From positions 1,367-65,366 of the forward strand of contig JACAXG010000308.1 of assembly GCA_018881555.1 (NCBI GenBank): a stretch of 64,000 nucleotides of DNA. Direction: 5' to 3'. Positions 1 to 10,968 of the stretch are shown here, in pieces (position 1 is the first letter of the stretch; each line of letters opens with the position of its first letter). This stretch comes from Amblyornis subalaris. Its lineage: Eukaryota; Chordata; Aves; Passeriformes; Ptilonorhynchidae. The notes under the pieces were generated by a model. That model was given only the letters and a program-made list of their open reading frames with translations. It was not told where the DNA came from and searched no databases. Both the position numbers and the translations under genes were made by a program.

Positions 1-3000
1 GGGGTCTGTGATGGATTATGGCTCCTCCTCAGCTGCCCCTCCTGTGAATGTGCCGTGGCCGTGGCCTTCCCGGGGCTGGGGGTTTCACAGCTGAGCCAGG
101 TTGTGTAAGGGAGGATGGGTGTTCAGTGCCTCTGAGCAGAGGTACGCCACAGCCCCAAATCTCTCCCCCTCCCCCCTTGGTTTGGGGGGAGTGTGTGCAA
201 ACCTGGCCTCAGCAGATGAGCCTGTGGGCTATGGCCTCCCCCAGGCCCAGCCCAGCCAGGGAGGATTTTCAGGACAGCTGCTGGGTTTGGCTTACTTGTG
301 GATACATTCTTTCCCTCAGCGTTGTTTACTTCTCCCTAGACCTGAGACCATCGAACAATAGTGTTCCCCTTATCTAATCCAGGTGGCTTAACTCACAGTC
401 CCAAATTCCAGTCAGGCATCTCCAGGGAGGAGTGGGCTTCGCTGGTCTTCTTTATATAATTATATATATATATAATTTATATAATCTTTTTTGCTATAAT
501 GGTCAAAACTTCATAACAATGTTTAAGGCATGAATCATTTCAGTCTCTGACAGTAGCCCAGATTCTTCCATTATATAACAGAGGATTATTCAAGTTAAAT
601 TACATACTCTGCTTCAGTACTGCTAAACATGAATCTTGAAATTACAGAGGCAATGTATTTGTTGGGTTTTTATCCTTAGAAGCATTGTGACTGGCTTCAA
701 GTGCAGTGTCAAATAATGTGTTTAATAACATCCNTTTTTTTGCCTCCTATTTTGAAAAATTTAGTTTATTTCTTTGGAGTTTGACTTCCTCCTAGAAATC
801 AAATGCACAAGTGAGTTTTCTGACAGAAATGCAAGAAGGCTGTAGTCAGAATCACTCTCTAGCCTACACTAGGAAAACAAAAGGGTATTATTTTTTACCA
901 TTATTCTACATTAATAAGGATAACAAATATAAGTTGTAACATGAACTTTCAGGTATGGTATATTTTAGACAGCCCATTTTACACTTTGATTATAGTGATT
1001 TTAACATTCACGTATTTTTTGAAAGGAGCACAAGCCCTGCATTCAAGAATAAAAATTGCAATTTTCTGGGCGTGTTCATCAGAATTCAATTCTCTGCACA
1101 GTACCTGGGTCGAGTTTTATAAATCAAGAATATTTACAGTGTAAGATTATAAGTTGTGATCCAATTGAAGCATTTTGCTTGCAGTGACAAGAAAAAGTTC
1201 ATCCACATAAGATGTGATTTAGTGTTCTGGACTTATTGAAGTCTGTGGAAACAGAAAAGAGGAATANGTAGAAGTTTTGTTTCTCAGATTGCTAAATTTA
1301 GATTTTAAAGATTTAAAGTTTCAGTTTATTTAAATTTAAATCTGGAAATGAATTTGACTTTTAAAGCCTTTTCTAAGAAAGCAAATTTTAAAGCATCAGA
1401 CGTGAAAGATAGCCTTTTGGATCAGGTGAAACATTTGCTTTCAATTTTAACTCTGTAGACTACAAAACTTTAAAAACTTTAAAGCTTGAACAGAACCATT
1501 TTGGATGAAAACAAAAAATATTGGATTGATTCTTGTTAGCTCTGCCCCATCCCTGCCTTTAGAGTCCAGCATATAAAAGGGAATTGTACCACTGACAAGG
1601 GGCTCATGATAGATATGGTAAAAAGAAATCAAACCTGGAGCAGCTGCCTCTGTGACACATTGAGTATCACAGACATTTTGTACATCTCAAATGGAAAATG
1701 GCAAAGGATGTGCTCTGCACTCTCCAGGAGCAGGGCTGTCCCTTGAGTTAGGTGTCTCTAGATAAAACATCCATGTCATGCAATTGTTGGAGACCTCCTG
1801 CTCCCTCTATGATAAAAAGTGCCAGTGGGGCCAAAATAGTAATTGCTGTATGTGAGTGGCAGTTGGTGGAGGGAGTCCATCCCAAAGGGAGAGCTGGGTG
1901 AGCACAGACACCATCTCTGGTTTGCTCAGCATACTTGGGTATCACAAAGTGTGGGAATCATCTGGCATCAGCTGCTGTTTTTTGTAATTTCCTCCTCTGT
2001 AGGACTTTGGGAAAACTGCCTTTTCCCCCCTCATTTAACAATCACCTCTGCTGGGGATGATGTTTCTCCTGCTTTGACCAGTGAGTTTGCTTCCCTTGTT
2101 GGTTTTTACTTGTCATTTTTTGACTACCCATGAAATTGGCTTTTTCTAGGCTGCCTTCTGGATGCTGCTGGAGGAAGAAGAGAGCTTTCTCATGGGTATG
2201 AGTCTTGGAGAGAGATTGGGATCTCCATCTTCTGTTTTTTCTGTTCCCTGAAAGATGTTTGTAAGTGCTTTATCAGCTGCTTTGAAGCCTCTTTGTTCTC
2301 TAAAAAGCGCATGTAACTTAAGGGAGTGTTTACCCATACAGCCAAATCACATATTCCTTTCTGGAGCTGACCTGTGGAAGGTCTCTGTTGGGGTCTCTCT
2401 CTGTTCCAGGCCACGCACTGCCAGGGTGGACTGACAGACTGTGTCCAGGTTCAGGCATGGTTCTTTCCTGACTTTGAGATGTGCAAGTCTTCCTGCCTCA
2501 GGTGTTTCTTGAAAAATCTTAATTCTTCAGCTGGGTCTCTGTTACTATGGTGTTGATCAGCTTCCGTTAGCAGTCTCTATTTGGAGAGACTTTACTATTG
2601 GCCAAACTCAAAATCCCTTGTCAGCGGCAATTTAGATGTTCTTTCATACCATCTTCTCCTTCAGTTGTTTTCTTTCCCTTCTCTGAGAAGCAAATATGTA
2701 AAGATATAAAGTCAAACACAAATCACACATTTCTAATAGCTATTTTTCATGTAATGTAAGATTTCGGAATACAGTAGTGCTGTTAGTGATTTTTGAGTAC
2801 TGTGGGAGCCAAAAAAATACAAGGGACTTAGCCATATCTATTAGATTTGGCTCTGGAGATCTGGTTTTATCTGTAAAAACTTTATTGGGGAAAAAAAAAT
2901 GAAAGTAAGTTAGAGCACTGTCATTCTTGTAAGTATGCCCAGACTTTTCATCTTTGTTAAAAGACCTATGTTTGCTACAGTGATGGGCAGTGATTTAATT

Positions 3001-3219
3001 CTAAAACTGAAGACAAACATTTAATGTTAATTGTTATTAGGGGGATGTCAGGTCCATCTGGGGCATCTTGTGCTGTGGAGGTATTGAGTCACTATGTTCC
3101 TCTGCAGTGCCAAGAAGTGCTCGGAGAGAGCAGGAAACTATTTTTAAGTAGTGTTCTAAAAATGTCTTTAGTATACAGCTTAATGCTTTTATTTTTAGTA
3201 CTGAGTCAAAGGGGGAATA
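1..3219. other. Unique non-coding sequence
   Basis: No gene is recognised here. The first 400 bases are richer in G and C than the rest, with pyrimidine and G runs, but show no CpG-island density and no convincing exon. The remainder is AT-leaning. Short frames on both strands lack recognisable homology and codon-use signal. The one simple repeat is the AT tract at 451-486. Single ambiguous bases occur at 734 and 1266. Confidence 0.6.
451..486. repeat. AT microsatellite
   Basis: The 36 bases are made only of A and T apart from the final C-flanked edge, with an uninterrupted alternating TA core at about 460-472. The tract is partly self-complementary and likely to vary in length between individuals. 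Confidence 0.8.
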
Positions 3220-3451
3220 GCTTTGTTATAAACGAGCCACGTCTCAAAATAAGAAATGGCAAAAAAATTTATCAGGGACAGAATCAATAAAGCAAAGGTA
3301 ACAGTGCTGCGTGCATAGCCACAGCCAGAGGCACACACCGGATGGTGTTGGTCACACTCATATACACCTACCGATTGCATCAGCCTTACACATGTTCATC
3401 GAGCACTCACAAATGGGGCCTCCAGTGGGTTCGAATGTTCCAGAAAGTCCT

Positions 3452-3501
3452 GCCCCTTTGAGCATGCAGAGTCTTCTCCTGGTCCGCCCCTTTGATCATG
3501 C
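3452..3501 (-). repeat. Two direct repeats in LTR U3
   Basis: A 16-base unit GCCCCTTTGAGCATGC at 3452-3467 recurs with one mismatch (GATC for GAGC) at 3486-3501, 34 bases apart. Repeated short units in U3 upstream of a TATA-like box are typical of retroviral enhancer repeats. No binding protein is inferred. Confidence 0.7.
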
Positions 3502-3622
3502 TCAGATGCCCTTCGGGCAGGCTCAGTGCTGGGTGTCATTCTACAGGAGGCAATTTTCCAGTAAGCATTCTTAACATACTGTTACAGTAACTTCTCTAAC
3601 ACACAACAGTCCTTAACCTTAG

Positions 3623-3705
3623 CTTAATAAACACAGTAACTCTTAACAAACACTTAATAAACACAGTAATAACACTCAATAAACACAATTCTTAATGAAC
3701 ACAAT
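3623..3705 (-). repeat. Degenerate AT-rich minisatellite in LTR U3
   Basis: The 17-base unit CTTAATAAACACAGTAA occurs exactly at 3623-3639 and 3653-3669, a period of 30, followed by diverged copies of the AATAAACAC core up to about 3705. It lies near the 5' end of the minus-strand LTR and is therefore part of U3. Confidence 0.75.
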
Positions 3706-3750
3706 CACTCCTAGTGAAAGCCAAGATCTTGTTCCCATTTCTCACAGCTT

Positions 3751-4129
3751 AATTATGTTCTAGAACAAATAGAAAGCAGCTGAAACCCTTGCTATGCTGA
3801 AATATTTTTTAACAGCAATGTTGTCACACGTACTAAACAGGGAGGATTCACACCACTGGGAGGGGGTTAATTATAAACTTGGGAGGATGAAAGGGCTGTG
3901 AACCAAGTGCACTCTGCCCTCCTCTTCTTTTTTTCCCCCTGAAAATGTTCTTTGAGATTTTGCGAAGCACACGGGAGGGAGGATTTTGTGATTTGAAATT
4001 TTAAGTAGCACTAAATGAGCTCTGATGTGTGCACTTAAGTAACTGTTTCTGTTCTCCTTCTGCCTAAGGAACACCCTGCCCTGCCCTGACTGCTGGATTG
4101 CCGCCCTCAGTGAGTACCAGCAGGGAAAC
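3751..4129. other. Spacer between LTR and CR1
   Basis: About 380 bases of unassigned sequence between the solo LTR and the first recognisable CR1 codons. The last part (about 4075-4129) may belong to the CR1 but is too diverged to place. Confidence 0.5.
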
Positions 4130-4206
4130 TTCTGGCTGACTTCTGCCTTACTGATGAATTATATGAGGAACTAAGGGACGCTTCCAAGTCAGCTCCCCTT
4201 GTCCTT

Positions 4207-4494
4207 ATGGGGGAATTCTACTTGCCAGAAATCAGCTGGGAGCATCACACAGGTGGTACAACCTGGGCCAGAAGATTCCTAAAACACCTGGCTGACAACT
4301 TCATGGAACAGGTCCTAAGGGAGCCAGCTTGGAAAGATGTCCTTCTTGATCTGCTGCTTGTCAACAGAGAGGATCTGGTGAGTGAAGAAGAGATTGGGGC
4401 CGTCTTGGCNGCAGCGACCACAGAGCCATCGAGTTTAAAATCTCTGGTGACAGGAGGAAAAAGGCCAGCAAAACCTCAACTCTGGCCATGAGGA
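4207..4494 (+). pseudogene. CR1 ORF2 endonuclease fragment (broken)
   Basis: This frame encodes the second half of an APE-like endonuclease, which nicks the target DNA to prime reverse transcription. The family's GDFN motif is degraded to GEFY at the start, so the catalytic Asp and the following Asn are both changed. The stretch LLDLLLVNREDLVSE is characteristic of CR1. The final SDH catalytic motif is present only in another frame at 4413-4421, because the sequence shifts around the ambiguous base at 4410. The nuclease cannot be functional. The start shown is simply the first Met of the surviving frame, not a real translation start. Confidence 0.85.
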
Positions 4495-4650
4495 GAGCAG
4501 ACCTCAGGCTGCTCAGGGAATCAGTGAGTAAGGTCCCCTGGGAAAATGTTTTTGCAGGTGCTGGGGTCCATCAGTGCTGGTCACTTGTTAAACATCATCA
4601 CCTCCAAAGGGCACAGGAGCAGCAATTCCCAAACGTCAGAAGTCAAGTAG

Positions 4651-5184
4651 ATGAGGGAGGAGACTGGCTTGGCTGAACAGGGATCTCCTCTTGGAAATAA
4701 AGCAAAAAAGGAAGCTGTGTGCCCAGTGGAAGCAAGGTTAGATGGCACGGGAAAACACAGATTTGCTGCTCCCCACTATAGGGAGAAAATTCATGTGGCC
4801 AAAGCTCAACTGGAGTTGAAGCTGCCAGAACTGGGGGGGACAATAAAGAGTTTTTTCAAATACATTAATGGTGAAAGGCAGTGTAAAAATAACATTGGCC
4901 TGTTCCAGGATGAGGATGGTCACCTCACAAACAGGGCCATGGACAAGGCGGAGCTGTTGAACACATTCTTTGCCTCTGTCTTCAACACAATGATGGACCC
5001 AAGGGGGTCTCAGTGCCCTGAGCTGGAGGACCATGACTGTGAGAATGATCAGCTCCCAGTTGACCCTAAAAATGTGCAGGATCTGTTGCTGCAGCTGGAT
5101 CCCTACAAATCTATGGGGCCTGATGGGATTCATACAAGAATTCTCAAGGAGCTGCTGATGTCATCACAAAGCCTCTCTCAATGA
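4651..5184 (+). pseudogene. CR1 ORF2 linker and start of reverse transcriptase (broken)
   Basis: The longest open piece of the CR1, 177 codons. It covers the region between endonuclease and reverse transcriptase, including SFFKYINGE, the LTNRAMDKAE block and the start of the polymerase domain with LLLQLDPYKSMGPDGIH. In intact CR1 proteins the latter leads into the fingers of the polymerase. The frame is lost near 5155: the continuation (DVITKPLSMIFEWSWESREV) is read one frame over, and a stop follows in the original frame. The Met at 4651 is internal to the ancestral protein. Confidence 0.85.
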
Positions 5185-5490
5185 TTTTTGAGTGGTCTTG
5201 GGAATCCAGAGAGGTCCCAAGTGGGGAACATTGTCCTGATTTTCAGGAAGGGCAAGAAGGAGGACTCCAGAAACTACAGGCCTGTCAGTCAGTCTCACTT
5301 CAGTGCCTGGTAAAGCTATGGAGAAGATTATTCTGGGCAGTGTTGAAAACCACCTGAAAGACAACATTGGTCACAGCCAGCACAGCTTCATGAAGGGAAA
5401 GTCCTCTTGTGGAACCTGATTTCATTTTATGACAAGATAACCCACCTTGACCAAAGTTGGTCAAGGGAAGGCAGTTGATGTAATCTGATG
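5185..5490 (+). pseudogene. CR1 reverse-transcriptase blocks, frameshifted
   Basis: Across at least two further frame changes the sequence encodes KGKKEDSRNYRPVS, then VSLTSVPGKAMEKIILG and GHSQHSFMKGKSS, which are sequential blocks of CR1 reverse transcriptase. The last recognisable residues are GQGKAVDVI, near 5460-5485. In the family this is followed by the FSKAFD catalytic region, which is missing here. Confidence 0.85.
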
Positions 5491-5865
5491 GTCTGCTCAG
5501 TCCGGAGGAGACTGAGGCTGGACCTCATCGCAGTCACAACTTCCTCATGAGGGGAAGAGGAGGGGCATGCACTGATCTCTGCTCTGTGGTGACCAGGGGC
5601 AGGACCTGAGAGAATGGCCTGAAGTTCTGTCAGGGGAGGTTTAGGTTGGATATTAGAAAAAGGTCCTTCCCCCAGAAGGTGGTCGGGCACTGGAATGGGC
5701 TCCCGAGGGCAGTGGTCACAGCACCAGCCTGACAGACACCAAGGAGTGTTTGGACAATACCCTCGGGCACAGGGTGTGACTCTTGGGGATGGTGCTGTGC
5801 AGGGCCAGGAGCTGGACTACATAATCCTTGTGGGTCCCTTCCAACTCAGCATATTCTGAGTGCTG

Positions 5866-7911
5866 GGTGTGTTACAGCTGTTCAAAGAGAGATTGCTGAG
5901 CTGATGCTCCCCTGTCCAGCCTGGCAAAAGTTCTTAGTGGGGCTTTTGCTGTCAAACCAGGGAACAGTGGGGTTTTCAGCCTGTGCATATGCTGAAACTC
6001 GTGTTTCTCTGCCTCAGACTCAAGCAAAACTGTGTAGATCTGCTGATGCTGCTAATCACACTCCTGAGCTGCAGTGTCAAACCCCTCCTGCAGGACTCTT
6101 GCAGACTGGGTAAGGTGTAAAACTCTTGCCACGAGCCCCTTTAGTGGCTGCTGCTTTTCAAGAGAGGTTTAAACGGCTGACTTCCTCCCAGCCACGGTTT
6201 CATTTGTGTTGTGTGCTGGAATTGTCTTAGGGGGCTGCTGCTTGGTGATACTAGTATGACTGCTGTAGAAATCCACGGTGGCAAAAATAGATGCCATCTT
6301 TAGTCTCCTTTCCAGAATCAGCTGCTCCTGAATCCTGTGTTAAATGTTTGCTCTGCTCTGCTTCTTCAATGTCTCCCATGTCAGAGATTTCAAGGCTTGC
6401 TCAGGAAGCCTAACCCAGTACTGCACTGGCCTTAATTTTTAAAAGTTACACTTCTTACCTGACTTAGATTTTCTTTGCACCAGTTGAAGTGGGTTATCTC
6501 TGTCCCTATCCACAAGGACACAGAACAGATTATTCCTTTCCTTTGTGCAGCAACCTTTTTCGTAGTCTGTTCTTTTGTTCCTCTTTCATCTCCTTTTCTT
6601 GGGGCTAAGCAATGCCAAATTATTCAATCTCTACTCCTGTGTGATCTTTTAAACACCTCCAAAGGGAAAAAGTACATTTGAGTTGAAATATTTCAAATAA
6701 TATTTTCTGCATAGCTTATTTTAAAAAAAAGTTCTGTATGAACTTATCTCTGCATGGTGGCATTTTGTCAATTAAACTCGCAGTGAAGATTTATCTGCAG
6801 TATTTTTGTACATGTTTTTTATTTAGCATCAAATTGGAAAATGATTTGAAACTTCATGGGCAGGTTACACTTTGAAAATCCATTATGGAAACTTACAACT
6901 CAGGTGGTGGTATTAAATCCACTTACCTAGCATGTAGTCCAAAGAACTGGGACGGTTGTCAGCCACTTCTGCAGTGCTTGCTTTATCCTGCATTTCAAAT
7001 TACTTTTTTAAAACCTGGCTTATTAAAACAACTCATAAAACTCCTAAGTGTTTTGGGGGTAGTGATCTTCCTAAAATTATTTTTGCCTTGTTGTGCTGCA
7101 GGAATAGAAACTTGCCATGGAGTTTAGAGCAGTTTGGATTAAGGGTTTGGAGAGGGGGGAAAAAAGTTTTAATTAGTCTTAGAGAAATAACTGAAATACA
7201 TGCAGTGAAAATGCTGAAGAGATGCTCTTATAGCTCTTAGTCCCCACTGCCTTTGGTCCTCCATCCATGTNTCACATGGATGTCACATGAGGGACTCCCA
7301 TCCCTCCTGCTATTGTGACTGGGGCCACACACGTGAGTCTTTCCCAGTGCTGCTTCCATAAGTAATCCCTAATTAGGTAATGCTGGATTTGATTATTTTT
7401 TTCATAATGAAATACTTCATTCTACCTTCCTAAAAGCAATTTTCTCCTGCAGTTCCATGATACAGCTTTATTCAAATAACTTGTATTAAGTGGAAGCCCA
7501 GAAATTGTGGGGTTTTTCTACCTCATTTTTCAAAATCTTTATTATCAATGTCTTAATTCCAATGCTGATTATAAATGCGTTTGGAAAGGCTAATGTTCAG
7601 AAATAATGAGACTTTCTTCATTTATAGCTGTGACCAGGAGATTGTGTAGTAATAATGGCTTCTGCTGCAATAAAACATTCTTTAGAAAGTTTTGAGGGCC
7701 CTTGTAGTTCAAGGTTAAAGATGCTAAGGTAAGTCAAACTAGATTAGTAGTTTTTAGCAGTGTACAGAAGAGGTCCTTGCAGTTTGGAAAACCAGTTGTT
7801 TCAAAGTTGCCATCCACATCGCTTCTTGATAAACTGGTTAAGGATGGGTCATTCGCAGCATCTGGGTACACACCTGGCACCTCAGGCTGTGAGCTGAGAG
7901 GAGACACACCA
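5866..7911. other. Unique non-coding sequence
   Basis: No gene or recognised repeat. The stretch is AT-leaning with T-rich runs. One ambiguous base lies at 7271. The last part (about 7840-7911) may include the undefined 5' end of the next LTR. Confidence 0.55.
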
Positions 7912-8412
7912 TGTGAGGTGGGGGATTGTTTCTTATCTCAACCGTGATAACTCCCCCGGGAAACAGCAGCACCACCCATCCTGAGAGGGTCATCTCTGTT
8001 CATGGGCCATCAATAGAACTCCAGAAATTTCCTAGGACTCACAGGATTACATCATTTCCATTGCAGAAATCCTGCCCTGGGGGAGGTACCACCTAAGAAC
8101 CACCACATAAAAGGAGACCCCGGGGACTGATGGAAACCACCACCACTGGACATCCAGGAGGAGGACTCGAGTTCCCACAGGAGGGCCAGGCCTTTCCCCA
8201 GGACCATCGCTCCTGGCAAGACTGCACCCACCACTTCAACAGCGCTGCTACCCCTGCCAGGCTGTACCGTGACTCTGCCGGTTTAAGCCGGTGTTTCTGT
8301 ATTACTGCATTTATCGTCATCTTTCTATTAAAATTGTAATTCTGACCTAAAATCCCTCTCGAGGTATTTGTGTGGGGTTAGTTTCTCCCCCTGGTTTACG
8401 CTCAAACCAGCA
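7912..8412 (+). mobile_element. Endogenous retrovirus LTR, plus strand
   Basis: The 3' half has an LTR profile: a TATA-like CATAAAAGG at 8105-8113, a polyadenylation-like ATTAAA at 8328-8333 followed by a T/G-rich stretch, and a terminus reading GTTTACGCTCAAACCAGCA with CA at 8411-8412. The wording of this end (GTGTGGGGTTAGTTTCTCCC) resembles bird ERVL/ERVK LTR ends that I know. The 5' edge is uncertain: I placed it at a TG at 7912, but no target-site duplication could be matched, so the element may be truncated or start elsewhere. No internal retroviral sequence adjoins it. Confidence 0.6.
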
Positions 8413-9565
8413 CACTTTGTCATCAAGAGCATGCGTCCTTCATTCTCTTCTGCTGCTGCTCTACTGCCTCCTCCACTTCTTTAGTCAAATGTTTAATTTA
8501 TTTCCAAGCAAGGTGGCGAGAAGAACAGTGGTTTTTTAAAAAACCCAAACAACTGGTCTTGTGCAATAAAGACATAACAGTGTAAATGCTTTGAAGAGGT
8601 TTGTTGTGATGGACTTCCACAAGTATTGCTCGGGGTACACAGGCAGGTCACTTGAGGCAGCAATGTGTTAAATTGGAAAGTGGAAAAGAGGAGCTTAGTC
8701 TAATTTTTGGTTTTAATTGCTGTGAAACCGATAAAAAGTTTTCCAAAAGTTGAGTTTTCTAAGTCTGATCCGTTTGCTGTCCAGGCAAGGTGGATAGAGC
8801 TGGGTTTCTCCTGTTCCTGAGAGATGGTTCAGCTCACAACAGCCCATGCCCTTCTCTAGTGCCACAGGGGCACAGCGGGACAAAGGCTGTGCTAGGGAGA
8901 GGAGCAGCAGCATCACCTCCTGCTCCTGTGAAGGAACCTGCTATCCTGCAGGAATGACTAGCCAGTAGCCAGTTTAAGAATGCAAGTAAGACTTCAAAAA
9001 TAATTTGTTTAGTAAATCACCCTTTTTTCCTTTATTCTAAAAAATAAAGCCCAGTATATGAAATGAGATACTTAAAGAATTACGTGTCATGGTAGCAAAA
9101 TAATGAGTGTCTGAAGCAGGCAGCAGAAATTTGAGTAGTGCATCCACTCATACATCAAGGAAGCCTAAGGAAATCAGCAGTCATCACCTGGGACTAGGAA
9201 GTACTTGCATCCTAATTTTGGGCTGACTTCAGTAAAGACCCTTGATTTTGAAGTGAGTACTTAACTTCATTTCTAAATATTGTTCTGTTAATTTCACGTT
9301 TTACCCATGGCAATAAAGTTGAGCACATCTATAGGTTTGTGGCACTCTGGGGCCTTGTTTGAACTGTTGCCTGTCTAGAAGTCATATAAATGGTAATGTG
9401 AGCTGCACTTCATTCAGTCTCTGTGAGTAGAGAATTGTCCCAAATGGCCCTTTCATAGGGTTTTGGGATGTCTCTGGTATTTGGCCTTTGCCTTCTTGGC
9501 TTTCCCTGGGAGCAGGTGTGTCTTGAAAAGTTTCTGTCTACCTTATGTTTTTTCTATCTTGCAGA

Positions 9566-9580
9566 TTTTTTTTTTTTTTT
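9566..9580. repeat. Poly-T tract
   Basis: Fifteen consecutive T. It could be the reverse-strand tail of an old retrocopy, but no retrocopy or flanking duplication was recognised, so only the homopolymer is called. Confidence 0.75.
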
Positions 9581-9808
9581 AAGAAACCAAAATTTTCTTT
9601 TGAGTTAAAGACGGGAAAAGGTTTTTAGTATCTGTCACCTCTAGGTAATGTGAATATCTGAAAGCTGTGCTCAGCAAAAGTGGGGTCATCTCAGTAAATC
9701 CTAATTGATTGAAATGGTGAAGGATGCCCAGCTTCATGCAGTGGTCTAAATTGCTTTTCAGCATTCAAGTTGTGCACCATCAACAGCAGAGGGCAAAGCA
9801 TGAAACTT

Positions 9809-9826
9809 CATTAAAGTACTTTAATG
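9809..9826. repeat. 18-bp perfect palindrome
   Basis: CATTAAAGTACTTTAATG equals its own reverse complement. It lies inside a wider weak inverted repeat with GGGCA at 9792-9796 and TGCCC at 9824-9828. It may be a dimeric protein site or chance. Confidence 0.75.
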
Positions 9827-10950
9827 CCCTTGTCAGAAACATTAGATGGCTCTTAGGCTTAAGAAGTTTGCACAATGTTGTTCTAGATAATAAAAGTGGT
9901 GTGGGGGTTAACAGCCACCTGAAATTTTACCTCTACATTATTTTTTGCTAATCTACCTTTCAATTTTTTTTCCCCTGGAAATCTTTTGTTCTGTGAGTGT
10001 TTGAGTGTTACAGCATCTTCATCTTGCAGTTGGAATTGAGAAGAGGGTCGGTCCATGCGGAGGAAAGCTTTGCAACGATCACAAGTCTCTACCACTGCAA
10101 TCAGGATCTGAAATCCACATGGGATTTTTATATGGTCTGAGGATACAAAATCAGACTGTTCCAATATGGCTCATGCAAAGAGGCTAAAATAAATTTTACT
10201 CTTGTGCTGAACAATGTGCTGGCTTTCTTCCTGGTAAAAATGGGTATTCCCTTACAGGGCCAATGATGAAGTTTGGCGCAAAATAAATGAGTGCTCTGAA
10301 TCTATTACTGCAACACACTGGCAGCTTAATGCAATAAGAAATCATGAGGCCTGATTTACATACACATTATTAATTCATACTGGTAGAATGTTTTAATACA
10401 AATAAGGTCAAGAAAAAAATAACTTAATTTTCCCTCTTCCCTCCTCCTTTTCTTAAATGAAAGGCATCTTCCTCCCCAGACTCACATAGCAGTGTAACGT
10501 ACAAGCAATTTAATGTTTATTGTGCTTTCTAATCAGCACAGTGGGATGCCTCGGTGAGCCAGCCTGACAGTGTCCCCCCGCTCTCCTACAGCACAGCAGC
10601 TTGTGCCAGGCGGCTCAGCGGGCCCAGCATCGCCAGCTGCTCCTGTTTGCAGTTCAGCAACCCAAGAATTAATGTCTCCGTGGCAGCTACTCACAATGCC
10701 CATGCTTTTCATCAAGTCTGCCTGGAATTCCCAGGGACGGGAGAGGCCGCTGGTCTCTGGTGGCTCAGGGGGTATCAGAGCGTGGAAGGAGGGGAGCTGA
10801 ACTTGAGCACTTGGGTTAATCTTTTCATTTGCATGTCCCTATATGTTCTATTCAGTGGAATCTGCTGTCAGTGCGTAAAGACAGGGTTTTTTTCTTAAAA
10901 ATCCCCCAAAATGCAACACCCTGTACATGTTACTAATTTTGACTTTTTAT

Positions 10951-10968
10951 TGTTGTTGTTGTTGTTTT
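10951..10968. repeat. TTG/TGT microsatellite
   Basis: Five consecutive TGT-type units followed by a short T run; a simple repeat with no other context. Confidence 0.75.

Larger units (their letters stand above)
3224..3746 (-). mobile_element. Solo LTR of an endogenous retrovirus, minus strand
   Basis: Seen directly: on the plus strand the block begins TG (3224) and ends CA (3746), and is flanked by the 4-bp direct repeat GCTT at 3220-3223 and 3747-3750. Read on the minus strand it starts TGTGAGAAATGGG, carries AT-rich tandem repeats and two G-rich direct repeats in the U3-like part, has a TATA-like GTATATGA (complement of 3358-3366), then a GATAAA polyadenylation-like signal (complement of about 3268-3274), and ends TTTATAACA. 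Length is 523 bp. No retroviral coding sequence adjoins it, so it is a solo LTR formed by LTR-LTR recombination. A 4-bp duplication fits ERV1-type integrases; if the flanking A is counted the repeat can be read as 5 bp, which would fit ERVL. The family name is not assigned. Confidence 0.75.
4130..5865 (+). mobile_element. CR1 LINE, internally deleted, plus strand
   Basis: CR1 is the main non-LTR retrotransposon of birds; a full copy is about 4.5 kb and its ORF2 encodes an APE-type endonuclease followed by reverse transcriptase. This 1.7-kb copy contains, in order, the C-terminal half of the endonuclease (4170-4450), the linker (4480-5080), the first reverse-transcriptase blocks (5085-5485, with the signature MGPDGIH and later GKSS), then an abrupt jump near 5490 to the CR1 3' region, ending at a CR1-type terminus (GTCCCTTCCAACTCAGCATA, 5834-5853). 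The catalytic FADD block is absent. Frames change several times. The 3' end wording resembles CR1-X-like and C/D/E-like copies of birds, from memory only; the subfamily needs a library match. Confidence 0.9.

Noticed and set aside
3424..3440. B-box-like GGGTTCGAATG on the plus strand
   Set aside because: It lies inside the minus-strand LTR and lacks an A box or tRNA fold.
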